Shown here: piece after piece, positions 48,983 through 58,117 of the stretch
Numbering within the stretch: the stretch's first letter is position 1
Layout: each line of letters opens with the position of its first letter
From: Candidatus Woesearchaeota archaeon
GTDB taxonomy: Archaea > Nanobdellota > Nanobdellia > Woesearchaeales > JACPBO01
Length of the DNA: 64,000 nucleotides
Assembly (NCBI GenBank): GCA_030651135.1
Contig: JAUSCS010000013.1
Span: 124,001 to 188,000, forward strand
Reading direction: 5' to 3'
Notes under the pieces: generated by a model
Told to the model about the DNA's origin: nothing
The model's input: only the letters and a program-made list of their open reading frames with translations
Databases searched by the model: none
Translations under genes and position numbers: made by a program

Positions 48983-51679
48983 ATGGATAAAGAAAAAACA
49001 AAGGCAGAAATAAAGGAACTTATTGATAAGTACAATAAAGTTGTAGAAGAAAAAAGAGTTAATAAATACAATGAAGAAATGACTAAAAAGGATTTTATTC
49101 TGCCTTTATTCCGTGCTTTGGGCTGGAATATTGAAGAGTCTAACGAAGTTTCAGCAGAAGAAAAAATCTCTAAAGGCAGAGTGGATTATTCTTTCAGGAT
49201 AAATGGGATTCCTAAGTTTTTCTTGGAAGCAAAAGCTTTGAAAGAGGACTTGGATGACCCTAAATTTATTGAGCAAACCATAAACTACGCATGGCATAAG
49301 GGCTGTACTTGGGCGGTTCTTACTGATTTTGAAAGCGTTAGGATATTTAATGCAGAATGGAAAAGTGCTAATCCTTTACAGGCTCAATTTGGGCAATCAT
49401 TGCCTTGCCATTTGTTTTTAGAGAGATTTGATCAATTATGGCTTTTGTCAAGAGAGAGCTTTGAGCAGGGTTTGATAGACAAAGAAGCAGAAAAATGGGG
49501 AAAGAAAACTAAAAAGACTTCTGTTGATAAACAGCTTTTGGCAGATTTTACTAGGTTCAGGGAGTTGCTTTCCAAAAACATAATGAAGCTTAACCAAAGC
49601 AGGAATTTAAAAGAAGAAGAACTAGACGAGTCTATCCAAAGGATTTTGGACAGATTGATTTTTATAAGAAACTGCGAAGATAGAGAACTAGAAGAAAGAA
49701 AATTATGGGAAGCTAAGAACGAAGCAAACATCCTTAAAAAGCTCAGGGAAGTTTTTGTTTATTTTGATAAACAATACAACAGCAAAATCTTTGCCAATCA
49801 TTTATGCGATAGTTTGGGTATAGATAATGAGGTTTTACATGAAATAATTGAAGGAATATATCACACCAAAGATAAATCAGTTTCTTACGATTTCTCAGCT
49901 ATTGAGGCAGATGTTTTAGGCAACATTTACGAGCAGTATCTAGGGCATATTTTAAAGAAAAGCGAAAAAAGGGCAAAACTTACAGAAAATCACGCACATA
50001 GAAAAGAGCAGGGAATTTACTACACACCCACTTACATAGTGGATTATATTGTAAGAAACACTTTGGGAGAATTACTCAAAGATAAAAATATGAATGCTGA
50101 AAAGATAAGGATTTTAGACCCTGCCTGCGGCTCTGGTTCGTTCTTGATTAAGGCTTTTGATGTTCTGAACGAACACTACTCAAAAAATGACAAAGACTAC
50201 AATCAGACAAAGCTGGACTTGAAGACAGGAACGCCATTTACAACAAAAGTAAAAATTTTGCAGAATAATATTTTTGGCGTTGATTTGGACAAGCAGGCAG
50301 TTGAAATAGCGCAGCTTAATCTTCTATTGAAAATCGCAGAACGAGGGCATCGGTTGCCTTTGCTTCAGCAGAATATCCAGAATGGAAACAGCCTAATTGA
50401 TGACTCAAGTATCGCAGGTGATAAAGCTTTCAATTGGAATGAGAAATTTAAGCAAATAATGGACGAAGGTGGTTTTGATGTTGTTATTGGGAATCCGCCG
50501 TATGGTTATCGTGGAATTCCAACTCCTGAAATAAAGGGAGCGTATGGCAAAAAATATGTAACCGCTGAAGGTAATTTTGATATGTATCGCTTCTTTATCG
50601 AACGTTCGATTAATCTTCTGCGGGAAGGAGGAACACTGGGTTTTATCATCCCTAACACCTTTTTAACTGCAATATCATACAAAAAATTACGAACGTATAT
50701 CCTTGATAACTGCACCATAGAAGAAATTGTGGATGTAGGCTTAGCCGTTTTTGAAGGAGTGACAGTTGAGAGTATTATATTGATACTCGAAAAGAATTCT
50801 GTCAAGAACGAAAGAAATAGACAGAATGTCAGTATATCCATCTGTCGCTCAAGAGATAAGTCCATAACCGACCCTACTAGCACTTACTTTATATCTCAAT
50901 CAAAATTTAACGAAACGAAAGACAACAACTTTAACATTTATCTAGACCAGAAGACAAGCCACATAACTAAAAGGATTGAAAACAGCTCGGTATCTCTTGA
51001 AAAGATAGCCTATGTAACTGTGGGGATAAATACGGGTTACATAAAAAACGTTTTGGTGGCCAACAAGAAGGTAGACAACAGATACCATAAACTTCTAAGT
51101 GGAAGGGACATATCTCGGTACTTCCTTAAGTGGCCTGGGCAATGGATATTATACGATAAAAAAGTTGTAGACAGTTATGGGGACAAAGGACGAACATTAC
51201 CTGATGAATCAATCTTTAAAGAAGATAAGATACTTGTACAAAGAACAAGAAGAGGTATGGCAAGAAAACTTATCTGCACTCTTGATAACGAGCAGTACTA
51301 CAATCTCAATAGGCTTGGCAATATAGTAATGCGAGACAAAGGTTTTTCATTAAAGTACTGTTTAGGTATCCTAAACTCAAAGCTAATGGATTACTATTTC
51401 CAAAAAACGTTTAATGAATATGAAGTAAAACCTGCACACCTACGGCAGCTACCGATTAAGCAAGTCACTCTATCTCAACAGCAACCCCTAATAAAACTTG
51501 TAGATAAAATGCTCTCCCTAAACAAACGCCTAAACGAAATCGGCGAGAAGAAGACAGATGAAAGGGCTAAAATCGAGGAAGAAATAAAGAAAACTGACGC
51601 TGAAATTGACGAGCTTGTCTATAAGATTTATGACATAACTACAGAAGAAAAGAAGATCATTGAGGAGAATTTGAAATGA
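48983..51679 (+). CDS. Type IIG-like restriction-modification protein
   Basis: 898 residues combining nuclease and adenine-N6 methyltransferase. An N-terminal PD-(D/E)XK domain shows KISKGRVDYSFRINGIPKFF and LEAK (Asp68, Glu82, Lys84). The methyltransferase has motif I DPACGSGSFLIKAFD (~378) and catalytic NPPYG (~503). A C-terminal target-recognition region follows (NRYHKLLSGRDISRYFLKWP; AHLRQLPIKQVTLSQQQPLI). Resembles Eco57I-type enzymes. Its last bases recur at two further gene junctions downstream. Confidence 0.93.
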   Translation: MDKEKTKAEIKELIDKYNKVVEEKRVNKYNEEMTKKDFILPLFRALGWNIEESNEVSAEEKISKGRVDYSFRINGIPKFFLEAKALKEDLDDPKFIEQTINYAWHKGCTWAVLTDFESVRIFNAEWKSANPLQAQFGQSLPCHLFLERFDQLWLLSRESFEQGLIDKEAEKWGKKTKKTSVDKQLLADFTRFRELLSKNIMKLNQSRNLKEEELDESIQRILDRLIFIRNCEDRELEERKLWEAKNEANILKKLREVFVYFDKQYNSKIFANHLCDSLGIDNEVLHEIIEGIYHTKDKSVSYDFSAIEADVLGNIYEQYLGHILKKSEKRAKLTENHAHRKEQGIYYTPTYIVDYIVRNTLGELLKDKNMNAEKIRILDPACGSGSFLIKAFDVLNEHYSKNDKDYNQTKLDLKTGTPFTTKVKILQNNIFGVDLDKQAVEIAQLNLLLKIAERGHRLPLLQQNIQNGNSLIDDSSIAGDKAFNWNEKFKQIMDEGGFDVVIGNPPYGYRGIPTPEIKGAYGKKYVTAEGNFDMYRFFIERSINLLREGGTLGFIIPNTFLTAISYKKLRTYILDNCTIEEIVDVGLAVFEGVTVESIILILEKNSVKNERNRQNVSISICRSRDKSITDPTSTYFISQSKFNETKDNNFNIYLDQKTSHITKRIENSSVSLEKIAYVTVGINTGYIKNVLVANKKVDNRYHKLLSGRDISRYFLKWPGQWILYDKKVVDSYGDKGRTLPDESIFKEDKILVQRTRRGMARKLICTLDNEQYYNLNRLGNIVMRDKGFSLKYCLGILNSKLMDYYFQKTFNEYEVKPAHLRQLPIKQVTLSQQQPLIKLVDKMLSLNKRLNEIGEKKTDERAKIEEEIKKTDAEIDELVYKIYDITTEEKKIIEENLK
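51644..51679 (+). repeat. Junction repeat, copy 1 (3' end of the restriction gene)
   Basis: Starts GAAGAAAAGAAGATCATTGA and ends TTGAAATGA, where the stop overlaps the next ATG. 32 of 36 bases match 52201-52236, and the end matches 53742-53765. Confidence 0.85.
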
Positions 51680-52236
51680 GTGAGATAGAATCCATCATAG
51701 ACTATTTTAAGAATGAATTATCTTTGTTATCTGGTAATTTTGAACAACTTGAACAGGAAAGAAAGTTCAATATGAGCCTAATAATTCTTGTTTTCTCAGC
51801 CATTGTTGTATTATCTTCCTCATTGTTTCAATCTTTTTTACAACTAGAATTAATTTTATTATACCCAGGAAGTATTTTTATTATTAAGTTAATCTTATTT
51901 TTAATATTGTTTTTTATAATAAGCTTTATTTTTTTAAACACATATATTCCTTATAAAACTAATAAATTTTATTTTGATATGAAAATAAAACTCGAAACGA
52001 TTCTAAAGTGTTTATTTTATTTTAAAGCGATAAAAATAGATAGCAAAAATGTGTCTTTGCTTACAGATAGACTAAAATTTGATTTATGGGATAATAGACC
52101 CAAGAATATTTTTAAAAGGAAAGATTATCAAAAATATGAAAATTTGAGGTTAAAAGAGTATTTACAGGTAATAAGTAAAATCAAAAACAAATTGGTCGCT
52201 GAAGAAAAGAAGATCATTGAGGAAAGCCTGAAATGA
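51676..52236 (+). CDS. Two-helix membrane protein inserted after the restriction gene
   Basis: 186 residues. Two membrane helices (~34-85: LIILVFSAIVVLSSSLFQSF and KLILFLILFFIISFIFLNTY) followed by a basic cytoplasmic part. Its last codons (AEEKKIIEESLK) duplicate the restriction gene's C-terminus (TEEKKIIEENLK) at DNA level, so it looks like a cassette inserted at that gene end. Overlaps both neighbours by four bases. Membrane partners are common in defence systems; role unknown. Confidence 0.7.
   Translation: MSEIESIIDYFKNELSLLSGNFEQLEQERKFNMSLIILVFSAIVVLSSSLFQSFLQLELILLYPGSIFIIKLILFLILFFIISFIFLNTYIPYKTNKFYFDMKIKLETILKCLFYFKAIKIDSKNVSLLTDRLKFDLWDNRPKNIFKRKDYQKYENLRLKEYLQVISKIKNKLVAEEKKIIEESLK
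52201..52236 (+). repeat. Junction repeat, copy 2
   Basis: GAAGAAAAGAAGATCATTGA, then GGAAAGCCTGAAATGA. It ends the inserted membrane-protein gene and overlaps the DUF1016 start, exactly as copy 1 overlaps the membrane-protein start. Confidence 0.85.
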
Positions 52237-52775
52237 AAAAACTAACAAATCCGAAAGACTATTCTTCATTAATAACAGATATAGGCTCTTTACTCGAGCA
52301 AGGCAGAAAGCAGGCATATCAGGCAGTTAATACAATTCTTGTCAGAACATACTGGGAAATAGGTAAGAGAATAGTTGAATTTGAGCAGCACGGAAAAGAA
52401 AAGGCAGAATACGGCTCTGCGCTTTTGGAAAACCTTTCCAAAGACTTGAAACTAAGGCATGGAAAAGGGTTTAGCAAAAGCAATCTGATATACATGAGGC
52501 TGTTTTATCTTAAATACAAAAAAAGTGAGACGCTGTCTCACCAATTGTCATGGAGCCATTATTTTGAGCTTCTAAAGATAGAAGATGATTTAGAAAGGTC
52601 ATTTTATGAAATAGAGCTATCAAAAAAAAGGCAAGTTATAGAAACTGCCAAAGATTTGATAAAAGATCCGTATGTGCTGGAATTTCTGAAAATACCTGAA
52701 GATTACAGCTACTCTGAAAAAGAACTTGAACAGAAGATTATTGATAATAGTACAAACTTAACGAAAACTTTATAA
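52233..52775 (+). CDS. YhcG/DUF1016 protein lacking its nuclease domain
   Basis: 180 residues matching the YhcG (DUF1016) N-terminal domain: YQAVNTILVRTYWEIGKRIV, KAEYGSALLENLSKDLKLRH, LSHQLSWSHYFELLKIEDDL, KDPYVLEFLKIPEDYSYSEK and ELEQKIIDN. Full YhcG proteins (~340 aa) continue with a PD-(D/E)XK nuclease. Here the frame stops (NLTKTL) where that domain should begin, and the next gene's TATA box overlaps the end. No remainder is visible downstream. Probably a truncated gene. Confidence 0.85.
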   Translation: MKKLTNPKDYSSLITDIGSLLEQGRKQAYQAVNTILVRTYWEIGKRIVEFEQHGKEKAEYGSALLENLSKDLKLRHGKGFSKSNLIYMRLFYLKYKKSETLSHQLSWSHYFELLKIEDDLERSFYEIELSKKRQVIETAKDLIKDPYVLEFLKIPEDYSYSEKELEQKIIDNSTNLTKTL

Positions 52776-52816
52776 ATAACTGCACTATAACATTAAACAA
52801 ATAAGAGGTTGCTAAA

Positions 52817-53065
52817 ATGGAGTTCATCTCATTAAAAAATGTTTCTTTAAACTCGAAGATACTTTTACTAAAGGAATTAGGCTATAACTCAGATGGTGAG
52901 TTTGTTGTAGGTTCTGATGGGAATAAGGTAGTGGACAGGTATCTAAACATACCAATAATGGTGAATAATATGGTAATTTTTCCTGGTAGCGAAATTATTT
53001 TGGACGATAATGAATTAAGTATTTCTTCCTATATACAAGAGTTTGGAGAAGATGTCCTCGAATAA
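52817..53065 (+). CDS. Small hypothetical protein in the defence island
   Basis: 82 acidic residues (SLNSKILLLKELGYNSDGEF; NIPIMVNNMVIFPGSEIILD). No family recognised. TATA-like ACTTTATAAATAA (52768-52780) precedes it by ~30 bases, and AAGAGGTTGCTAAA carries a ribosome-binding site. It overlaps the next gene by 14 bases. Confidence 0.6.
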   Translation: MEFISLKNVSLNSKILLLKELGYNSDGEFVVGSDGNKVVDRYLNIPIMVNNMVIFPGSEIILDDNELSISSYIQEFGEDVLE

Positions 53066-53732
53066 TCCTGTCTCTGATGCTGCTGAGGGTATTACAAAGG
53101 GGGTTTTAGAATGGTCTTCTGAGAAAATAGCTTCGTGGGTAAAAAAATTTAGAGATAGAAAACTTGCATTTATACAAGACCAAAAAACAATAGAGGTGGT
53201 CAAAGAGCAATATAATTCTGGTGAAACAAAATTTTACAAAAATTACATAAAAGATGAAAAACTTTTATTTCTTGTAAGATTAGGGTTAACGCTAAGAAAG
53301 TTAGAAGAAGAAGATGAGAGGCTACATAATCTTAGAGGTAAAATTTTTAAAAAATATAATGTAGAAGGATTGCATATAGCGGAATTTGCTCAAAATGGTG
53401 TGTTGAACATGTATGTAGGAATTCTTTTAGAGGAACTAACTTCGATACAAAAACTTGAAGATGATATAGGCGAGCTCTTGAAAAATATAGAGAAATATAC
53501 GCTTTTTGTTCAAGGAACAAGTAAAAAAGCAGATGTTATAAAAACTGTAGATGTAAAGGCAAAATCTCATTCGCCAAAAATTTTTATTATTTCAGGTTTT
53601 AAACAAGCGGCTAAACTTGTTTCAGAAAGCGTAGATTCGATTAAGATCATTCTGGAAGATTATGATTTTGAAAGATTTAGTGGTGGAGAAAAAGAGATCT
53701 TATTTTTTAAAAAGAAAAAACCAGCAACATAG
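53052..53732 (+). CDS. Hypothetical helical protein in the defence island
   Basis: 226 residues from ATG 53052 (TTGGAG just upstream). Mostly helical with charged segments (ITKGVLEWSSEKIASWVKKF; LGLTLRKLEEEDERLHNLRG; LLEELTSIQKLEDDIGELLK) and a C-terminal beta part (KIFIISGFKQAAKLVSES). No family recognised. Coupled to the 82-aa gene by overlap, so the two probably act together. Confidence 0.6.
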   Translation: MSSNNPVSDAAEGITKGVLEWSSEKIASWVKKFRDRKLAFIQDQKTIEVVKEQYNSGETKFYKNYIKDEKLLFLVRLGLTLRKLEEEDERLHNLRGKIFKKYNVEGLHIAEFAQNGVLNMYVGILLEELTSIQKLEDDIGELLKNIEKYTLFVQGTSKKADVIKTVDVKAKSHSPKIFIISGFKQAAKLVSESVDSIKIILEDYDFERFSGGEKEILFFKKKKPAT

Positions 53733-53741
53733 CAGAGCAAA

Positions 53742-53765
53742 ATTAATGAGGAAAGCCTGAAATGA
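53742..53765 (+). repeat. Junction repeat, copy 3 (partial, non-coding)
   Basis: The 19 bases TGAGGAAAGCCTGAAATGA are identical to the end of copy 2 and again finish on the ATG of the next gene. Here it follows a stop codon and is not coding. Confidence 0.75.
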
Positions 53766-54100
53766 CTGAAACCGGAATTAAAATCGAATTGGCAAAATCT
53801 TGGTTTATAATGGCCCAACTAACAATGATATTGGCTGGGTTTTTGTTTGCAACAGGAGGAGTTGCATGGACTAATTCTTTGAATTCCTTGAACTTCGGGT
53901 TTAATTTGATTAGTGATGTTTGTCAGAATTTAAATAAAAGTGCGATTCCTACTGCATCGTATGCAGATTTAGTACCTAATTTGGTGACTAGCCAAATTGA
54001 GCTAGCTAGATTTTGTATTTTATTTGGAGTCATAATGACCATCATCTCTCTTCTCTTTTTCATAATCGGGCAAACACAATTAAGAAATAGCGACAAATAA
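53762..54100 (+). CDS. Small two-helix membrane protein
   Basis: 112 residues with helices at ~15-37 (WFIMAQLTMILAGFLFATGG) and ~83-105 (FCILFGVIMTIISLLFFIIG). The loop between has one Cys. No family recognised. It starts on the third junction repeat, so it was probably once, or elsewhere, the gene behind a restriction-gene end. Confidence 0.6.
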   Translation: MTETGIKIELAKSWFIMAQLTMILAGFLFATGGVAWTNSLNSLNFGFNLISDVCQNLNKSAIPTASYADLVPNLVTSQIELARFCILFGVIMTIISLLFFIIGQTQLRNSDK

Positions 54101-54112
54101 TTATTAAGATTT

Positions 54113-57100
54113 TTAAACTATCTTATCAAACAAAATCCTTATCTCCTTCCCTTTAATGCTCTCTTTCACTTCAACATTATGCTTCCTTGCAGGCTCCTGA
54201 TCAGATATCTTTATCTTATCTGCTCCGCACTTCTCCTTTATTGCATCTTCCCATTTTGCAAGCATCTCTTTCAGATCTTCATCAACTTTAACGAATAAAA
54301 CAATCCTGTCCTTCTTTTCAAGGCCGTTCTTCTTCCTTGCTTCCTGCACTCTCCTCATGATCTCCCTGGAATATCCTTCTGCTTCCAATTCATCGTTTCT
54401 TTCAGCATTAAGATAAAGCTGCCCATATCTAAATTCAACTTCCTTGAACGGAAAAGGAACTTCTCTTGTGACAACAATATGGTCCCTGAGAAGATTTATG
54501 CTCTCATTATCGACTTTCAAAACAAACTTTCCTTCTTTTTTAATGTGGCTTAAGACATTCTCTGCACTTTCTGTTGAAAGCTTTGCAATTATCTTTGGAA
54601 CTTTATTGCCGAAAGCCGGGCCAAGCTTGTTAAAATCTGCTTTGACAATGGTCTTTGACTGCGGGAATATTTTCTGTATTTTCAATTCTTTAACATTAGT
54701 CTGTTTTTTAATCGCATCTTCAAGCTTTTCAACAGCGCTTACTGCCTTTTCATCATCAATAATTAAAATAACTTCTTTTAGCGGCCATCTCACTCCAAGG
54801 CTTATTTTCTCCCTCCCGGCAAGTATTGACTGTATGAAATCTTTCACAACGCTGAAATCATTTTCTAGCTCTGCATTAATTTTGTTTTTATCATAAACAG
54901 GCCAGTCAAACAAGTGTATGCTCTCTTCATTTAATCCAAAAGCTTCTTTTAAATTAAGGTAAATCTGCTCTGAAATAAACGGCGCAACTGCTGCAAACAT
55001 TTTCAGAATATGCATTGTATTTTCATAAAGCGCGAATAAAATAACTTTTTTCTCATTATCTTCTCCTGAAAATTTATCCCTCACAAGCTGCACATAGGTT
55101 CTTGATAATTCAAGATAAAGCTCTTCAATGGCAAGCGGAACTTCATTTAATCTATATTCCTCGAAAAGCCCTGTAACTTTCTTGATTGTTGAATTAAGCT
55201 TTGAAAAAATATATTTTTCTTCTATTTCAAAATTCTTCTCAACGCTTTCAGCAGTTATTTTAGAAGGGTTGATGCCGCTGTTTTGCGCCAAATCAACCAT
55301 GTAATTGGCAAGATTCCAAAGCACAAACAGGTTTTTGTTTTTTATCTTCAGGTCATCAAAATTATAATTGATGTCAACCCCGGGATTTGCTCCGCATATC
55401 ATATAGTACCGCAGCGTATCTGCCCCGTATTTTTCAATGACTTCATAAGGAGAAACCTGATTTCCAAGGGATTTTGACATTTTTCTTCCAAGTGCATCCT
55501 GAACAAATCCGTGCATATAAACTGCCTTGAAAGAAGGCCTGTTCATGCTCACAAACGATGCAACCATTAAAAGATTGAACCATCCTCTAATCTGGTCTTT
55601 TCCTTCCAGAATAAATTCAGGCGGAAACATTTTTTCAAATAAATCTTTTCTCTGCGGATAATCTAAACAGCTCCATGATGTTGTCCCTGCATCAACCCAT
55701 ACGTCTAAAATGTCAGGGATTCTTTTCTTTATGCCCCCGCAGCTGCATTTTATTGTGACTTCATCAATATATGGCTTATGAAGATCTTCAGGAACTTTAT
55801 TTGCTAATGCTTTCAGCTCATTAGCAGATCCTATTACAACATAATCATTGCATTTCTCGCATTTCCATACTGGCAATGGGCAGCCCCAATACCTTTGTTT
55901 TGTAATTGAATTGTCCCTTAAATTTTTCAGCCACGACTCAAATGCATTGAAGGCAGCTTCAGGCACCCATTTTATTTTTTTATTCGCTTCAATCATCTTT
56001 TCTTTAAGATCTTCCACTTCGAAGAACCACTGCTTTGTTGTTTTATAGATAACTGGATTATGGCATCTCCAGCAATGCGCGTATTCATGCTCTACTTTTG
56101 TTGTTGCAATCAGAGAATTTGCTTCTTCCAAAGCTTCTATGAATTTTTTATCATCTTTTTTTGCGATCAAGCCTGCAAATATGCCCATCTCTTTTGGGAA
56201 TTCCCCTCTTTCGCTTAGATTGTTGAACGGCTTTATTTCGTTTTTATGGCCCACTTCATAATCCTCTGGGCCGCAGCCAGGGGCGCAATGCACTAATCCT
56301 GAGCCTGCGCTCAGATCAACATATTCTGAAGATAAAATCACAGAATGCACTTTCAAAGATTCTTTTTCAAGCTCGTCATAAACATTTTTAAGCTCTTTGT
56401 AAAGAGGATGCTCATACCTTGTTCCCTCTAATTTATTGCCTTTGAATTCTTCCAAAATAGTAAAATCCTTGTTTGCAACTCCTCCTATAAATGCTCCTGC
56501 CAATCCTTTTGCAACAATCCAGACTTCACTTCCAACTTTCGCCCTTACATAATCAAGTTCAGGATTAACCATTACTGCTAAATTGAATGGAATTGTCCAT
56601 GGTGTTGTTGTCCATATCACCAGATACTCGTTTGGCTTGTCTTTTACCTTGAATTTCAGGAAAATAGAATCATCTTCAACTGTTTCATATTCCAGTTCGT
56701 GCTTTGCAAGCGCTGTTTCGCAATGGCCACACCACGTCATTGTTCTTAAACCTTCATACAGCCTTTTGTTCTCATGCGCTCTTTTTATAAGCCACCATTC
56801 GCCTTCAATAAACTCGTTTTTCAAGGACTGATAGGCATTTTCAAAATCCATCCATATGCCGAGCCTTATAAAATCATCATTCATCAGCTTCATGTTTTCT
56901 GTTGAAAGCGTTTTGCATTCTTTTATAAACTTTTCAACTCCGAACTTTACAATGTCTTCTTTCTGCTTTATTCCAAGTTTTTCCTCGACTTTATGCTCTG
57001 TCGGCAAACCATGCATGTCATAGCCTGCCCTGTCCCAGATGTTGAAGCCATTCATTCTTTTAAATCTGATGAAGCAGTCCTTTAGCGATTTGTTCCATGC

Positions 57101-57262
57101 CGTCCCAATATGCACTCTGCCCGATGTGTATGGCGGCCCATCTAAGAAATAGAAGATCTTTCCTTTCCTGTTCTTTTCTTTTGCTTTCTCGTAGATCTTT
57201 TTCTCTTTCCAGAACTTCAGAGTATTCTCTTCAACTTCCCTGAAATTATAATTTTTGAGCAT
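54113..57262 (-). CDS. ileS: Isoleucyl-tRNA synthetase
   Basis: 1049-residue class I synthetase. HIGH-type motif PPYTSGRVHIGTAWNKSLKD near residue 50, editing domain (LVIWTTTPWTIPFNLAVMVN), KMSKS motif in DALGRKMSKSLGNQVSPYEV near 590, anticodon-binding domain (NLFVLWNLANYMVDLAQNSG) and a C-terminal extension of the archaeal/eukaryotic type. It charges tRNA-Ile; a tRNA-Ile gene is at 40.8 kb. A TATA-like ATATATTTAAATG lies ~30 bases before the ATG. Confidence 0.97.
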   Translation of the reverse strand: MLKNYNFREVEENTLKFWKEKKIYEKAKEKNRKGKIFYFLDGPPYTSGRVHIGTAWNKSLKDCFIRFKRMNGFNIWDRAGYDMHGLPTEHKVEEKLGIKQKEDIVKFGVEKFIKECKTLSTENMKLMNDDFIRLGIWMDFENAYQSLKNEFIEGEWWLIKRAHENKRLYEGLRTMTWCGHCETALAKHELEYETVEDDSIFLKFKVKDKPNEYLVIWTTTPWTIPFNLAVMVNPELDYVRAKVGSEVWIVAKGLAGAFIGGVANKDFTILEEFKGNKLEGTRYEHPLYKELKNVYDELEKESLKVHSVILSSEYVDLSAGSGLVHCAPGCGPEDYEVGHKNEIKPFNNLSERGEFPKEMGIFAGLIAKKDDKKFIEALEEANSLIATTKVEHEYAHCWRCHNPVIYKTTKQWFFEVEDLKEKMIEANKKIKWVPEAAFNAFESWLKNLRDNSITKQRYWGCPLPVWKCEKCNDYVVIGSANELKALANKVPEDLHKPYIDEVTIKCSCGGIKKRIPDILDVWVDAGTTSWSCLDYPQRKDLFEKMFPPEFILEGKDQIRGWFNLLMVASFVSMNRPSFKAVYMHGFVQDALGRKMSKSLGNQVSPYEVIEKYGADTLRYYMICGANPGVDINYNFDDLKIKNKNLFVLWNLANYMVDLAQNSGINPSKITAESVEKNFEIEEKYIFSKLNSTIKKVTGLFEEYRLNEVPLAIEELYLELSRTYVQLVRDKFSGEDNEKKVILFALYENTMHILKMFAAVAPFISEQIYLNLKEAFGLNEESIHLFDWPVYDKNKINAELENDFSVVKDFIQSILAGREKISLGVRWPLKEVILIIDDEKAVSAVEKLEDAIKKQTNVKELKIQKIFPQSKTIVKADFNKLGPAFGNKVPKIIAKLSTESAENVLSHIKKEGKFVLKVDNESINLLRDHIVVTREVPFPFKEVEFRYGQLYLNAERNDELEAEGYSREIMRRVQEARKKNGLEKKDRIVLFVKVDEDLKEMLAKWEDAIKEKCGADKIKISDQEPARKHNVEVKESIKGKEIRILFDKIV

Positions 57263-57325
57263 ATAGTGTTAGTTTTTATATTCATTTAAATATATTATGG
57301 TTAAATGGTGGTTAAAAAAAGAATA

Positions 57326-57423
57326 TAGCCCCAGGCGGATTCGAACCGCCGTCAGAGCCTCCAGAGGGCCCTATCCTTAGTCTTCTTGAAACTTTCAAGA
57401 ATTGACCGCTAGACTATGGGGCT
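57326..57423 (-). tRNA. tRNA-Gln(CTG) with a D-loop intron
   Basis: Acceptor AGCCCCA/TGGGGCT, A73; anticodon stem GGGCC/GGCTC, loop CTCTGGA (CTG); T arm GGCGG-TTCGAAT-CCGCC. The D loop (GTCT-AGCGGTCAA-GGAT) is broken by about 25 bases (57379-57403) forming a TTCTTGAAA/TTTCAAGAA hairpin. Exact splice points uncertain by a few bases. Confidence 0.92.
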
Positions 57424-57501
57424 TTATGTTGATTAATTATGTTTTGTTTTAAAAAGCTTTCTACATAAACATTTAAAAACAAACTGATTATTCTTTATGC
57501 A

Positions 57502-58113
57502 ATGAAACAGATCGGATCAGGGGCAGAGGCAATCATCTACCTTGACAGGGATGTTATAAAGGACAGGGTCAGAAAATCCTACAGGATCCCTGAAATAGAC
57601 GTGCCTTTAAGGAAAACCAGGACAAGAAGAGAAGCAAATATTTTGGTTAAATTAAACAAAATAGGTTTTCCTGCGCCCAAATTAGTCTATTCTGATGATA
57701 AAGAAAAAATAAAGATGGATTTTATTGAAGGCGATAAATTGAGAGATGCTCTGAATAAAGAGAATTGCAGAAAATTGTGCTTTGAGCTTGGGAAAAAGAT
57801 CGGAATTTTGCATAATAACAACATTATTCACGGCGATCTGACAACATCAAATATGATCCTGAACAAAAAAGACAGCAACAAGATTTACTTTATTGATTTT
57901 GGATTGAGCTTTATATCTTATAAAGTAGAGGACATGGCTGTCGATCTCCATTTGTTAAGGCAGGCCCTTGAAAGCAAGCACTATGAGATATGGAAGGAAT
58001 GCTTTGATTCTACTGTCGCAGGCTATAAGAAAGAAATGAAAGATAACAATGAAGTGCTGAAAAGATTTGAGATTGTTGAAATGAGAGGAAGGCATAAAAG
58101 AAAAAGCAGTTAG
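57502..58113 (+). CDS. bud32: KEOPS complex kinase/ATPase Bud32
   Basis: 203-residue atypical kinase, partner of Kae1 in making t6A on tRNAs. GSGAEAIIYLDRDVIKDRVR (short N-lobe), TRREANILVKLNKIGFPAPK, catalytic loop NIIHGDLTTSNMIL, metal site IYFIDFGLSFIS and basic tail MRGRHKRKSS with the Bud32-like end. Stand-alone, not fused to Kae1. A TATA-like ACATTTAAAAAC (57469-57480) is ~25 bases upstream, so leaderless. Confidence 0.95.
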   Translation: MKQIGSGAEAIIYLDRDVIKDRVRKSYRIPEIDVPLRKTRTRREANILVKLNKIGFPAPKLVYSDDKEKIKMDFIEGDKLRDALNKENCRKLCFELGKKIGILHNNNIIHGDLTTSNMILNKKDSNKIYFIDFGLSFISYKVEDMAVDLHLLRQALESKHYEIWKECFDSTVAGYKKEMKDNNEVLKRFEIVEMRGRHKRKSS

Positions 58114-58117
58114 CTCT

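Noticed and set aside
52776-52816. Frameshift joining YhcG to a downstream nuclease domain
   Set aside because: None of the downstream frames shows the expected PD-(D/E)XK motifs; the region holds a promoter for the next gene.
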